NCBI RefSeq assembly: GCF_008806385.1
Contig: NZ_VZZK01000028.1
Coordinates: forward strand, 30,472-94,471
Direction of reading: 5' to 3'
From: Methylobacterium soli
Lineage (GTDB): Bacteria > Pseudomonadota > Alphaproteobacteria > Rhizobiales > Beijerinckiaceae
Length of the DNA stretch: 64,000 bases
Positions 32,643 through 41,187 of the stretch are shown piece after piece. The notes under the pieces are model-generated. The model saw nothing but the letters and a program-made list of their open reading frames with translations, was not told the origin of the DNA and did no database searches. The translations under genes and the position numbers were made by a program. The stretch's first letter is position 1. Each line of letters begins with the position of its first letter.

Positions 32643-32980
32643 GCCCCCTCTCCCGTGCGGGAGAGGGTTGGGGTGAGGGGTGCGCGTCGTCCGGAGAAGT
32701 CGCACCCCTCACCCGGTCGGCTCGCGCCGACTCGACCTCTCCCGGACGGGAGAGGTGGGGCACAGCGTCATTCCAGGGCTCCGTTTCGCGGTCTCGGGAT
32801 GACGGCGCGGGCAGCGCGATGGACCCCCTCTCCCGTGCGGGAGAGGGTTGGGGTGAGGGACGAGCGGCTTCAGGATGGAGCATGCGGTCGTATCGCCGAC
32901 CGGGCGCCGATCGGGCGCACCTCGTTCTGAAAGGTCTCGACCCTCACCCTGTCCCTCTCCCGCACGGGAGAGGGGATCCG
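32643..32980. repeat. Cluster of REP-like palindromic repeats
   Basis: Four copies of an extragenic palindrome: CCCTCTCCCGTGCGGGAGAG (32645-32664 and 32825-32844, each followed by GGTTGGGGTGAGGG), the variant CGACCTCTCCCGGACGGGAG (32734-32753), and an inverted copy CCCTCTCCCGCACGGGAGAG (32951-32970) preceded by CCCTCACC. The core is a perfect hairpin and the flank GGTTGGGGTGAGGG appears in both orientations. This is a REP/BIME-type element; there is no RAYT transposase nearby. The 565-base interval has no supported gene. Confidence 0.7.
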
Positions 32981-33070
32981 CGCCCGCTTCGGCACGGGCG
33001 CGGCCAACGGTCCCGTCGCAACGCGATTGGGAACAGCTCTAATCGCGCGCATGCGCTGATCGCGCGCATG

Positions 33071-33106
33071 AAAAAGGGCGGCCGGTTGGAACCGGCCGCC
33101 CTTCTT
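33071..33106 (-). terminator. Rho-independent terminator of the glycine-rich protein gene
   Basis: GGGCGGCCGGT (33076-33086) pairs perfectly with ACCGGCCGCCC (33091-33101). On the minus strand the stem is followed by TTTTT (33071-33075), the form expected for the gene at 33143-33460; on the plus strand it is followed by TTCTT, so it may act in both directions. Confidence 0.8.
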
Positions 33107-33142
33107 GTCTAGATCGCCGCGATCCTAGATCGCCGCGATGGC

Positions 33143-33460
33143 TCAGTAGCCGTAACCGTAACCGCCGCCGTAGCCGTAGGCCGGGGCGTAGCCGCGGTCG
33201 TAATAGCCGTAGCGGGGGCCGTAGGCGTCGCGCGCCGCGCCGGCCGCGATGGCGCCCGCGGCGAGACCCGCGATGCCGAGACCCACGGCCGCACCGGTGC
33301 CGATGCCGCGGCGCCCGCCGCGATAGCCGTGCCCGCCGTAGCCGTAGGCATGGCCGTGCCCGTAGCCGTGGCCGTAGCCACGCGGCCGGGCATCGGCAGC
33401 CGTCGCCGTGAGGGCGCCGATCGACAGAGTAACGGCGGAGATGAGAGCGAGCTTGCGCAT
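33143..33460 (-). CDS. Exported glycine/tyrosine-rich protein
   Basis: A 105-residue protein: signal peptide MRKLALISAVTLSIGALTAT (cleavage after ADA), then a Gly/Tyr/His-rich repeat region (GYGHGYGHGHAYGYGGHGY), a hydrophobic Gly/Ala segment (GLGIAGLAAGAIAAGA) and a GYGGGYGYGY tail. Such proteins are common in Methylobacterium; no reaction is known. The start ATG is at 33458-33460. An EcfG-type promoter 40 bases upstream and a strong terminator downstream mark it as a single-gene stress transcript. Two 15-base direct repeats (33109-33123 and 33125-33139) span its stop region. Confidence 0.75.
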   Translation of the reverse strand: MRKLALISAVTLSIGALTATAADARPRGYGHGYGHGHAYGYGGHGYRGGRRGIGTGAAVGLGIAGLAAGAIAAGAARDAYGPRYGYYDRGYAPAYGYGGGYGYGY

Positions 33461-33498
33461 GCTATCCTTTCACGAATGGTGATCCGATTGGGAAGTCC

Positions 33499-33523
33499 AA
33501 CGCCCTTGCTGCCAAGTCGTTCC
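33499..33523 (-). promoter_or_regulatory. Predicted EcfG promoter for the glycine-rich gene
   Basis: On the minus strand GGAAC (33519-33523) and CGTT (33499-33502) are 16 bases apart, within the EcfG consensus (16-17). It lies about 40 bases before the start codon at 33460 and points toward it. Confidence 0.7.
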
Positions 33524-33702
33524 GGACGATCATGACCAACCCGCCTGAACGAATACCGAACGGGGAGGCCAGCGCCGCGCGATCATTTCGGGAGCCGCGC
33601 GGGAAACGTCTACACGCGCGTTCCACCTCGGTTCAGCGTGATGTCGCGCCCGGAACCGCCCTGCCCGGCCGCGCGACGATGATCGGGCGGCGGAATCCGA
33701 GG

Positions 33703-34569
33703 TCAGGCCTCGCCCGCGCGTCCGTCCTTTGCCAGCCGGTCGAAGGCCTGCAGCCGGGCCAGCAGCGCCGGCATGTCCTTGAGCGCCACCATGTTGGGGC
33801 CGTCGGAGGGGGCGCGGTCGGGGTCGGGATGCGTCTCGATGAAGAGGCCGGCGACGCCCACCGCGACGGCGGCGCGGGCGAGAACGGCGACGAATTCGCG
33901 CTGCCCGCCGGAGGTCGCCCCCTGGCCGCCCGGCTGCTGCACCGAGTGGGTCGCGTCGAACACCACCGGGAGACCGCCCGTCACCTGCGCCATGATGGGC
34001 AGGCTGCGCATGTCGGACACGAGGGTGTTGTAGCCGAAGGAGGCGCCGCGCTCCGTCACCAGCACGTTCGGGTTGCCGGCCCCCGTCAGCTTGGCGGCCA
34101 CATGCGCCATGTCCCAGGGCGCGAGGAACTGCCCCTTCTTGACGTTGACGGTGCGGCCCGTGGCGGCCGCTGCCAGCAGGAGGTCGGTTTGGCGGCAGAG
34201 AAAGGCCGGGATCTGCAGCACGTCGACGACTTCGGCGGCGGGGGCGCATTGCTCGGCCGCGTGGACGTCGGTGAGCACCGGCAGGCCGAAACGCGCCTTG
34301 ATCTCGGCGAAGATCGGCAGCGCCTCCGCGAGGCCGAGGCCCCGGGCCGAACCCGCCGAGGTGCGGTTCGCCTTGTCGAAGGAGGCCTTGAAGACGAGGC
34401 CGAGGCCGAGGCGGTCGGTCATCGCCTTGAGGGCTTCGGCGATCTCGAGGGCGTGCGCGCGGCCCTCGAGCTGGCAGGGGCCGGCGATCAGCCCGAGGGG
34501 CCGGTCGTTGGCGAAGGCGACGTCGCCGACGCGCACGGTGGCGGGAGCGGGGAGATTCAGGCTCGTCAT
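33703..34569 (-). CDS. kdsA: 3-deoxy-8-phosphooctulonate synthase
   Basis: A 288-residue enzyme making KDO 8-phosphate from arabinose 5-phosphate and PEP for lipopolysaccharide. Family blocks LIAGPCQLEGRAHALEIAEA, VFKASFDKANRTSAGSARG, VLTDVHAAEQCAPAAEVVDV, NVKKGQFLAPWDMAHV and VFDATHSVQQPGGQGATSGG are present; the asparagine in NVKKGQ is consistent with a metal-independent enzyme. ATG at 34567-34569. No operon partner is visible; the next gene is nine bases upstream. Confidence 0.96.
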   Translation of the reverse strand: MTSLNLPAPATVRVGDVAFANDRPLGLIAGPCQLEGRAHALEIAEALKAMTDRLGLGLVFKASFDKANRTSAGSARGLGLAEALPIFAEIKARFGLPVLTDVHAAEQCAPAAEVVDVLQIPAFLCRQTDLLLAAAATGRTVNVKKGQFLAPWDMAHVAAKLTGAGNPNVLVTERGASFGYNTLVSDMRSLPIMAQVTGGLPVVFDATHSVQQPGGQGATSGGQREFVAVLARAAVAVGVAGLFIETHPDPDRAPSDGPNMVALKDMPALLARLQAFDRLAKDGRAGEA

Positions 34570-34578
34570 GCGGGCGGT

Positions 34579-35103
34579 CTAGCCCGCGGAGCCGGCGCGG
34601 GAAAGTCCGGCCGGGGGAAACGCCGCCCGGCTCCGCAGCACCTCGGGACGCTGGCGCCGAAGCACGCAGACCGTGAGGTCGCCCGAGAGCGCGTCGCCGC
34701 GCGGGCCGGTCTCGCAGCGGAGCGCGGCCCGGCCGGCGAGGCCCTCCTGCGGGGCGCCCGTCAGCAGCGAATCCTGGTGCAGCCGCAAAGCCAGCACCTC
34801 GGCCTCCCGCGCCCGGGCGCCCGCGAGCCCCTGCGCGGCGAGCCCGATCAGAGTGAAGAAAGGCGCGCGCGGCTCGCGCTCCCGGGCGGCGAAGACCATC
34901 CGGGTCGGTTCGCGGCAATCGAGGCTCATGCGCTCCGCATCGGCCGCCCGGAACACCGCCAGGGGGCCGCTGCGCCCGGCCAGGGAGGCGCCGGTCGCGC
35001 GGATCATCCGGGCCGTGAGAGCGTCGCAGCCATTCGCCGCATGGGCAGGACCCGGGCAGCCGGCGGCGAGGAGAAGGCCGATCAGGAGGTGGCGCGGGAT
35101 CAT
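34579..35103 (-). CDS. Exported protein of unknown function
   Basis: A 174-residue protein with a signal peptide (MIPRHLLIGLLLAAGCPGPA, cleavage after AHA). A start at 35145 would add 14 residues. The mature protein has cysteines in NGCDALTARM, SLDCREPTR, LRCETGPRG and TVCVLRRQ, which could form two disulfides. No family recognised. It ends nine bases before kdsA and may be co-transcribed with it. The preceding gene at 35193 is also an exported protein in the same direction. Confidence 0.6.
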   Translation of the reverse strand: MIPRHLLIGLLLAAGCPGPAHAANGCDALTARMIRATGASLAGRSGPLAVFRAADAERMSLDCREPTRMVFAAREREPRAPFFTLIGLAAQGLAGARAREAEVLALRLHQDSLLTGAPQEGLAGRAALRCETGPRGDALSGDLTVCVLRRQRPEVLRSRAAFPPAGLSRAGSAG

Positions 35104-35146
35104 CTGGGCTTCGCGGGTGGGGGCTTCGGCACCGATGTAGCGCATT

Positions 35147-35181
35147 TCCGGCACCGGAGTATCCGGCACCGGAGTATCCGG
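35147..35181. repeat. 15-base tandem repeat
   Basis: TCCGGCACCGGAGTA occurs twice in tandem (35147-35161, 35162-35176) followed by TCCGG of a third copy, immediately before the exported-protein start codon region. Confidence 0.7.
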
Positions 35182-35192
35182 TCCCGCCGGCC

Positions 35193-35660
35193 TCAGCGCT
35201 CCCCGAGGGAGCCGGTCGTGTCGGTCGGGCCCGCCCCGGCGCAGGCCGCGGGCGCATGGGCGCGCAGCATCCGGGGCAGCCGCACAGGGTGCTCGCCCGC
35301 CGCATCGTGCAGGATTCCCGTCAGCGCCTCCGTCGAGAGGGTGCCCCGGAAGGAGACGGGCCCGGCCTCCGTCTCCGCCGTGAAGGCCAGCGCCTTGGTC
35401 GCGTCGTCCAGGGCGAAATCGGTGCCCTGCGCCGGGGCGATCTCCTGCCCGAGGCCCGATTCGTAGACGAGGCCGTCGCCCTTCGGCGAGCGCCGGAGGG
35501 TGATGCGACGCCCCCCGAGCCCGCCGCTCGCCGTCAGGGTGCAGAGGTCGGCATAGACGTAGGTGCCCGAGTTCCAGGCGGGGCGCGCCGCGAGCGGGCC
35601 CGGCACGAGGGCCAGCGCCGACAGCGTCATGAGCGCACCACACAAACCCGCCGCGCGCAT
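35193..35660 (-). CDS. Exported protein of unknown function
   Basis: A 155-residue protein with a signal peptide (MRAAGLCGALMTLSALALVP, cleavage after AARP). The frame is open to 35723, but the ATG at 35658-35660 leaves the signal peptide at the N-terminus. The mature part starts WNSGTYVYADLC and has a strand-rich pattern (GGRRITLRRSPKGDGLVYES) and a C-terminal Pro/Ala-rich segment with a cysteine. No family recognised. Same orientation as the exported protein at 34579. Confidence 0.6.
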   Translation of the reverse strand: MRAAGLCGALMTLSALALVPGPLAARPAWNSGTYVYADLCTLTASGGLGGRRITLRRSPKGDGLVYESGLGQEIAPAQGTDFALDDATKALAFTAETEAGPVSFRGTLSTEALTGILHDAAGEHPVRLPRMLRAHAPAACAGAGPTDTTGSLGER

Positions 35661-35826
35661 CGCACCACTCCCTCGCCCGACGGATCGCCACCCGGATCCG
35701 GGCGCGCGTGATGCGGGCGCCATGCAGGATTCGGGCGAGCGTGACTGTGCGATGCCTCACATCTGCGCCAGTCCGGCCGATCGCCGCCCGGGCCGCGCAG
35801 ACGCGCGAGGGGATGGACCACGAAGG

Positions 35827-35858
35827 CCGGCGCCGCCCCCGGATGGGGGCGGCGCCGG
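35827..35858 (-). terminator. Strong hairpin after degP, probable terminator
   Basis: A perfect 14-base-pair stem, CCGGCGCCGCCCCC (35827-35840) with GGGGGCGGCGCCGG (35845-35858), loop GGAT. It lies 35 bases after the degP stop. The T-run on the minus strand is poor (CTTCG), so it may act as a weak terminator or an RNA-stabilising hairpin. Confidence 0.5.
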
Positions 35859-35892
35859 GCAGGATGGCGGATCCGTGCGGAGGGCGCGGGCG

Positions 35893-37428
35893 TCAGCCGG
35901 CGTTCTTCGAGAGCGAGACCGCGACGAAGCGGGTGACGCCCTTCTGGCTCTTGATGCGCATCAGCACCGCCTTGCGGCCGCTCGATTCGGCCGAGCGGAT
36001 GCGCTCGGCGACCTCGGAGGGCTTCGTCACGCTCTGGCCGGCGACGTCGAGGATGATGTCGCCCTGCTCGATGCCCTTGGCGGCGGCCGGCCCGTCGGGA
36101 TCGACCTCCATCACCACCACGCCCGCGTCGGAGAGCCCGACCTCGGCGGCCGGGGCGAGGCTGAGGCCGAGGCGCGGCTGGCCATCGGTGGCATCGCCGC
36201 CGCGGCTCGCGACCTTGCCGCCATCGGTCGGCAGGGCCCCGAGGGTGATGGTCGCCGTGTCCGCCTTGCCGCCGCGCAGATAGGCGACCTCGACCTTGGC
36301 GCCGGGCTTTAGGCCGGCGATCTTGCGGGACAGGTCCTTGGCGTCGCCGACGGGGGTGCCGTTGACCGACTCGATCACGTCGCCGGACTTGAGGCCGGCC
36401 TTGGCGGCCGGCGTGCCGTTCTCGGCGTGATCCACGAGGGCGCCCTTCGGCTTGTCGAGGCCGAGCCCCTCGGCGATGTCCTGCGTCACGGGCTGGACCT
36501 GCACGCCGAGATAGCCGCGGGCCACCTTGCCGTCCGTGCGCAGCTGCTCGACCACCGCCTGCACGGTCTCGGCCGGGATCGCGAAGGCGAGGCCCACGCT
36601 GCCGCCCGAGGGCGAGGCGATCGCGGTGTTCACGCCCACCACCTCGCCGTTGACGTTGAAGGTGGGGCCGCCCGAATTGCCCTTGTTGATGGGGGCGTCG
36701 ATCTGCAGGAAATCGTCGTAGGGGCCGGCGCCGATATCCCGGCCGCGGGCCGAGACGATGCCGGCCGTCACGGTGCCGCCGAGGCCGAACGGGTTGCCGA
36801 TCGCCACCACCCAGTCGCCGACGCGCGGAGCGGCCTTGCCGAATTGCACGTAGGGATAGGTACCCGCATCCGTGATCTTCAGGAGGGCGATGTCGGTCTT
36901 GGCGTCCTTGCCGATGACCTTGGCGTCGAGGGTACGGTTGTCGTCGAGGGTGACCTGCACGGTCTTGGCGTGATCGACCACGTGGTTGTTCGTCACCACG
37001 TAGCCGTCGGCCGAGATGATGAAGCCCGAGCCCACGGCGCCGCGCTGGCCCTGGCGCTGCGGCGTGCCCGGGATGGCGCCGTTCGGGCCGCCCTGCCCGC
37101 CCTGGCCGAAGCGCTTGAAGAACTCGCGCAGCTGGGGCGGCACGTTCTGGAGGCCGCGGCCCTGGCCCGGGCCGTCCTCGTCGGCCTCGGCCGTGTCGTC
37201 GAGCTTCACCTTCACCGAGACGACGCCGGGCTTCACCTTGTCGACGATGTTGGCGAACGAGCCCGGCGGATGCTCCGGGGCCTCGATCGGGGTCTTGGGC
37301 AGGGCCTGGGCGAAGGCCGGGGTCGTCGGCTGGACGAAGCCGACGCCCACCGCGCCGCCGGCCACCAGGGCGGCCGCGGCGACGGAGGCGAGGGCGTTGC
37401 GGCGGAAACGGGTCGGCTGAACGGGCAT
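35893..37428 (-). CDS. degP: Do-family periplasmic serine endoprotease
   Basis: A 511-residue HtrA protease/chaperone. A signal peptide (MPVQPTRFRRNALASVAAAA, cleavage after AFA) leads to the trypsin-like domain: His in TNNHVVDHAKTVQV, Asp in KTDIALLKITDAG, Ser in NKGNSGGPTFNVNGEV. Two PDZ domains follow (around residues 295-385 and 405-500). The ATG at 37426-37428 fits; the open frame continues far upstream but only as a shadow of valS. No sigma-E or CpxR-type site was recognised. The symbol covers the family; DegQ and MucD cannot be told apart here. Confidence 0.93.
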   Translation of the reverse strand: MPVQPTRFRRNALASVAAAALVAGGAVGVGFVQPTTPAFAQALPKTPIEAPEHPPGSFANIVDKVKPGVVSVKVKLDDTAEADEDGPGQGRGLQNVPPQLREFFKRFGQGGQGGPNGAIPGTPQRQGQRGAVGSGFIISADGYVVTNNHVVDHAKTVQVTLDDNRTLDAKVIGKDAKTDIALLKITDAGTYPYVQFGKAAPRVGDWVVAIGNPFGLGGTVTAGIVSARGRDIGAGPYDDFLQIDAPINKGNSGGPTFNVNGEVVGVNTAIASPSGGSVGLAFAIPAETVQAVVEQLRTDGKVARGYLGVQVQPVTQDIAEGLGLDKPKGALVDHAENGTPAAKAGLKSGDVIESVNGTPVGDAKDLSRKIAGLKPGAKVEVAYLRGGKADTATITLGALPTDGGKVASRGGDATDGQPRLGLSLAPAAEVGLSDAGVVVMEVDPDGPAAAKGIEQGDIILDVAGQSVTKPSEVAERIRSAESSGRKAVLMRIKSQKGVTRFVAVSLSKNAG

Positions 37429-37564
37429 CAGGGAGTCTCCGGGAGGGAAAGCGGCGCCGCTCGATGAGCGGAACGTGATGCTTTCTCTACGGAGGGGTGC
37501 CTGACCCGGCCGTGGCGCCCGCATTACGGTTTCGTCAGGTTCGGCCGGCAGGGCACGCGGGCCG

Positions 37565-40279
37565 TCAGGCCTCCAGCCGCGCCAAGGCCTCCCGGATCTT
37601 GACCAGCCGGGCGGCCTCGGCGTCGCGGCGCTCGCGCTGCTCGTCCACGACCTCCTCGGGGGCGCGGGCGATGAAATCGGCGTTGCCGAGCTTGGCCTCG
37701 ATCTTCCGGATCTCGCCCTCGCCCTTCGCGGCCTCCTTGCGCAGCCGCGCGACCTCCGCCCCGAGATCGACGATGCCCTCGAGCGGCAGCGCCGCGACGC
37801 TGCCGCGCACGAGGAGCTGCACGGAATTCTTCGGCGCGGCCTCTTCGAAGCGGATCTCGGAGAGGCGGGCGAGCCGGACCAGGGTGTCGCGCCAGGTCTC
37901 GATCCGGGCCCGCACGGCGGAATCCGCCCCGACCAGCCAGAGCGGCACCTGCGCGCCCGCCGGGACATTGGTCTCCGAGCGGGCCGAGCGCACCTCGGAG
38001 ACGAGATCGACGATGAAGCCGATCTCGGCCTCGGCGCCCGGATCCGCGAGACCTTCGAGCTGCGGCCAGGGGGCGAGCGCCAGGAGGCCGCGATCGGGCA
38101 GGCCCTCGCCCTTGATCGCCCAGAGCTCCTCCGTGAGGAACGGCATGAACGGGTGCAGGAGCTTGGCGATCTGGTCGATCAGGAAGGCGATGGTGGCCTG
38201 CGTCTCCGCCCGGGCGGCCGGATCGGCCCCCTCCCCCTGCAGGACCGGCTTGGCGAGTTCGAGGTACCAGTCGCAGAAGATGTTCCAGACGAAGCGATAG
38301 GCCGCGCCCGCCGCGTCGTTGAAGCGGTAGGCCGCGAGCGCGCCCTCGACCTCCGCCACCGCGCGCGCCGCCTCGCCGAGCGCCCAGCGGTTCAGGGTCT
38401 CGCGCGCGGCGTCGGGCCGGTAGCGCGGATCGAGGCGGCAGCCGTTCAGCTCGGCGAAGCGCGCCGCGTTCCAGAGCTTCGTGGTGAAGTTGCGGTAGCC
38501 CTCGACGCGGCTGACGCTCAGCTTGATGTCGCGCCCCTGCGCCGCCATCGCGGTCAGCGTGAAGCGCAGGGCATCCGCCCCGTACTGGTCGATGAGCACG
38601 AGGGGATCGACGACGTTCCCCTTCGACTTCGACATCTTGGCACCCTTCTCGTCGCGCACGAGGGTGTGCAGGTAGACGGTGTCGAAGGGCACGCGGTCGG
38701 TGACGTGCAGGCCCATCATCATCATGCGGGCGACCCAGAAGAACAGGATGTCCTTGCCGGTCACCAGGGTGTTGGTGGGGTAGTAGCGGGCGAGCTCGGG
38801 CGTGCTCTCGGGCCAGCCCAGCGTCGAGAACGGCCAGAGCGCGGAGGAGAACCAGGTGTCCAGGACGTCCGCGTCGCGGCGGAGTTCCACCGGGCGGCCG
38901 TGCCGGGCCTCGGCCAGCGCCAGGGCCTCCGCCTCGCTCAGCGCCACGTAGGGCGTGCCCTCGGGGTCGAACCAGGCCGGGATCTGGTGGCCCCACCAGA
39001 GCTGGCGCGAGATGCACCAGGGCTCGATGTTCTCCAGCCACTGGAAGAAGATCTTCTCGTAGTTCTCCGGCACGAACCGGGTCTGGCCGTCGCGCACGGC
39101 CTGAAGCGCCCGCTCGGCGAGCGGCTTCACGTTCAGGTACCATTGGTCGGTGAGATAGGGCTCGATCACGACGCCCGAGCGGTCGCCGTGGGGCACCGCG
39201 TGGGTGTTCGGCTCGATCAGCCGCAGCAGGCCCCGCGCCTCCATGAGGGCGACGACGCGGGTGCGCGCCGCGAACCGGTCGAGGCCGTGAAGCGCCAGCG
39301 CCTCCGGCTCAGGCGTGGCCGAATCGAGGAAATCCGCGTTGTCGGCCAGCAGGATGCGCGCCTCGGGATCCAGGATGTTGATCGGCCGGGTCCCGTGGCG
39401 GCGGCCCACCTCGAAATCGTTGAAATCATGCGCGGGCGTGATCTTGACCGCGCCGGTGCCCTTCTGGGGATCCGAATATTCGTCGGCCACGATCGGGATC
39501 AGCCGGTTGACGAGGGGCAGGCGCACGCGCTGGCCGACGAGGGCGGCGTAGCGCGCGTCCTCCGGATGCACCGCCACGGCGGTGTCGCCAAGCATCGTCT
39601 CGGGCCGGGTGGTGGCGACCGTGATGATCGCGCCGGTCTCGCGGCCGGCCGCGTCCACCACGGGATAGTCGAAGTGCCAGAGATGGCCCTTCACCTCGAC
39701 CTGCTGCACCTCGAGATCCGAGATCGCGGTCTGGAACTTCGGGTCCCAGTTCACCAGGCGCTTGTCGCGGTAGATCAGCCCCTGGGCATGGAGGTCGACG
39801 AAGACCTTCAGGACCGCGGCCGAGAGGCCCTCGTCCATGGTGAAGCGCTCGCGCGACCAGTCGCAGGAGGCCCCGAGGCGCTTGAGCTGGTTGACGATGG
39901 CGCCGCCCGATTCCGCCTTCCAGGCCCAGACCCGCTCGACGAAGGCCTCGCGGCCGAGGCTGCGCCGGTCCGGCGCGCCGGTCTCGGCGAGGCGGCGCTC
40001 CACCACCATCTGGGTCGCGATGCCGGCATGGTCCATGCCCGGCTGCCACAGCACGTCGCGGCCGCGCATGCGCTCGAAGCGCACCAGTATGTCCTGCAGC
40101 GTGTTGTTGAGGGCATGGCCCATATGGAGCGTGCCCGTCACGTTCGGCGGCGGGATCACGATGCAATAGGGCTCGGCCCCGGCCCGGTCCGGGCGTCCGG
40201 CCCGGAAGGCTCCGTGCGCGTCCCAGGCGGCGCTGACGCGCGCCTCGGCGGCGGCGGGGGCGAAGGTCTTGTCCATCAT
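37565..40279 (-). CDS. valS: Valyl-tRNA synthetase
   Basis: A 904-residue class I synthetase. The HIGH-type motif is NVTGTLHMGHALNNTLQDIL near residue 50, KMSKS appears as AKMSKSKGNVVDPLVLIDQY, the editing domain includes TRPETMLGDTAVAVHPED, and a C-terminal coiled coil (VARLRKEAAKGEGEIRKIEA) is characteristic of ValRS. Start at the ATG 40277-40279. Stands between degP (136 bases) and popZ (140 bases), all in the same direction. Confidence 0.97.
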   Translation of the reverse strand: MMDKTFAPAAAEARVSAAWDAHGAFRAGRPDRAGAEPYCIVIPPPNVTGTLHMGHALNNTLQDILVRFERMRGRDVLWQPGMDHAGIATQMVVERRLAETGAPDRRSLGREAFVERVWAWKAESGGAIVNQLKRLGASCDWSRERFTMDEGLSAAVLKVFVDLHAQGLIYRDKRLVNWDPKFQTAISDLEVQQVEVKGHLWHFDYPVVDAAGRETGAIITVATTRPETMLGDTAVAVHPEDARYAALVGQRVRLPLVNRLIPIVADEYSDPQKGTGAVKITPAHDFNDFEVGRRHGTRPINILDPEARILLADNADFLDSATPEPEALALHGLDRFAARTRVVALMEARGLLRLIEPNTHAVPHGDRSGVVIEPYLTDQWYLNVKPLAERALQAVRDGQTRFVPENYEKIFFQWLENIEPWCISRQLWWGHQIPAWFDPEGTPYVALSEAEALALAEARHGRPVELRRDADVLDTWFSSALWPFSTLGWPESTPELARYYPTNTLVTGKDILFFWVARMMMMGLHVTDRVPFDTVYLHTLVRDEKGAKMSKSKGNVVDPLVLIDQYGADALRFTLTAMAAQGRDIKLSVSRVEGYRNFTTKLWNAARFAELNGCRLDPRYRPDAARETLNRWALGEAARAVAEVEGALAAYRFNDAAGAAYRFVWNIFCDWYLELAKPVLQGEGADPAARAETQATIAFLIDQIAKLLHPFMPFLTEELWAIKGEGLPDRGLLALAPWPQLEGLADPGAEAEIGFIVDLVSEVRSARSETNVPAGAQVPLWLVGADSAVRARIETWRDTLVRLARLSEIRFEEAAPKNSVQLLVRGSVAALPLEGIVDLGAEVARLRKEAAKGEGEIRKIEAKLGNADFIARAPEEVVDEQRERRDAEAARLVKIREALARLEA

Positions 40280-40419
40280 GGGCGGCGGGCCAATCGTGCG
40301 GGCGTCCTGGGATTTCGCCCGCTTTCAACCCGTCCCGGGCCCCGCGTCAACACGAGGCCGCCCGATGGCCGCCCGATGACCGCCATCCGGGCCCGCGTTC
40401 CGGCGCGGGCGAGGTCGTC

Positions 40420-41028
40420 TCAGCGCCCGCGCGAGACCCGCTCGATCTCGGCGCGCACCAAGCGCTCGACCATGGTCGGCAGGTTGTCGTCGAGCCACGC
40501 CTTCAGCATCGGCCGGAGCATGTCCTTGACGAGGTCCTCCAGGGTGCGGCTGTTCTGGCTGAGCACCGTGTGGGCCAGCATGGAGAAGGCCTGGTTCACG
40601 CTGGCATCGGTCGTCGTCGAGGTCAGGCGCTCGACCGGCGCGTCGAGGAAGGGGTCGTGCAGTTCGGCGGGCGGCGGCTCCCGGCGCGGCGCGGGGGCGA
40701 TGACGGCCCGTGGCGGCGGCTCGAAGACGGGCTCCGGCTCGGGCTCGGGCTCCACCTCGATGGCGTCGAAATCGAGGGCCTCGTCGCCGAAATCGATCGG
40801 CTCCGGCTCGATCGGCTGCGGGGCGGCCTCGAGCTTGCGCACGGGCTCGGCGACCTCGGCGAGGTCGAGCACGTCGTCGTTCTCAGGCGGCGGCGGGGCG
40901 GAGCGGACGGGGGTCGCCTCCGGCTTCACCGCCTGATCGTCGGCGATGATGCGGCGGATGGAGGCGAGGATCTCCTCCATCGAAGGCTCGGCGGCCTTGT
41001 CCTGCGTCTTGGGGCTCGCTGCACTCAT
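40420..41028 (-). CDS. popZ: PopZ-like polar organizing protein (DUF2497)
   Basis: A 202-residue protein with the N-terminal helix EPSMEEILASIRRIIADDQ, a central acidic and proline-rich, disordered region (about residues 35-110; EPEPIDFGDEALDFDAIEVE), and the C-terminal oligomerisation helices (LEDLVKDMLRPMLKAWLDDN and MVERLVRAEIERVSRGR). This is the alphaproteobacterial PopZ layout, which anchors the ParB-parS complex at cell poles. ATG at 41026-41028. It is often next to valS and tolC in this group, as here. Confidence 0.9.
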   Translation of the reverse strand: MSAASPKTQDKAAEPSMEEILASIRRIIADDQAVKPEATPVRSAPPPPENDDVLDLAEVAEPVRKLEAAPQPIEPEPIDFGDEALDFDAIEVEPEPEPEPVFEPPPRAVIAPAPRREPPPAELHDPFLDAPVERLTSTTTDASVNQAFSMLAHTVLSQNSRTLEDLVKDMLRPMLKAWLDDNLPTMVERLVRAEIERVSRGR

Positions 41029-41187
41029 CCGGACGGCGCTCGGCAGGGGGAGGAAGTCTAGAACGACGCCGGCCAGTATTTCACGCCCTGAGCCCTGGAC
41101 AAGCGCATCCGCGACACAGTCCCGGAGAAATGGAGCGCGGTGCCCGGAGAAACGCGTGACGGGAGCGGATGCCGAGGCCCCCGCGCC

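Noticed and set aside
32643..32980. Regularly repeated palindromes could be mistaken for a CRISPR array
   Set aside because: Repeat copies are in both orientations, are spaced irregularly, carry no unique spacers of uniform length, and no cas gene is near.
35893..37968. DegP frame extended to 37968
   Set aside because: The added 180 codons run antiparallel in phase inside valS and are Arg/Pro/Ser-rich without family support; the signal peptide places the start at 37428.
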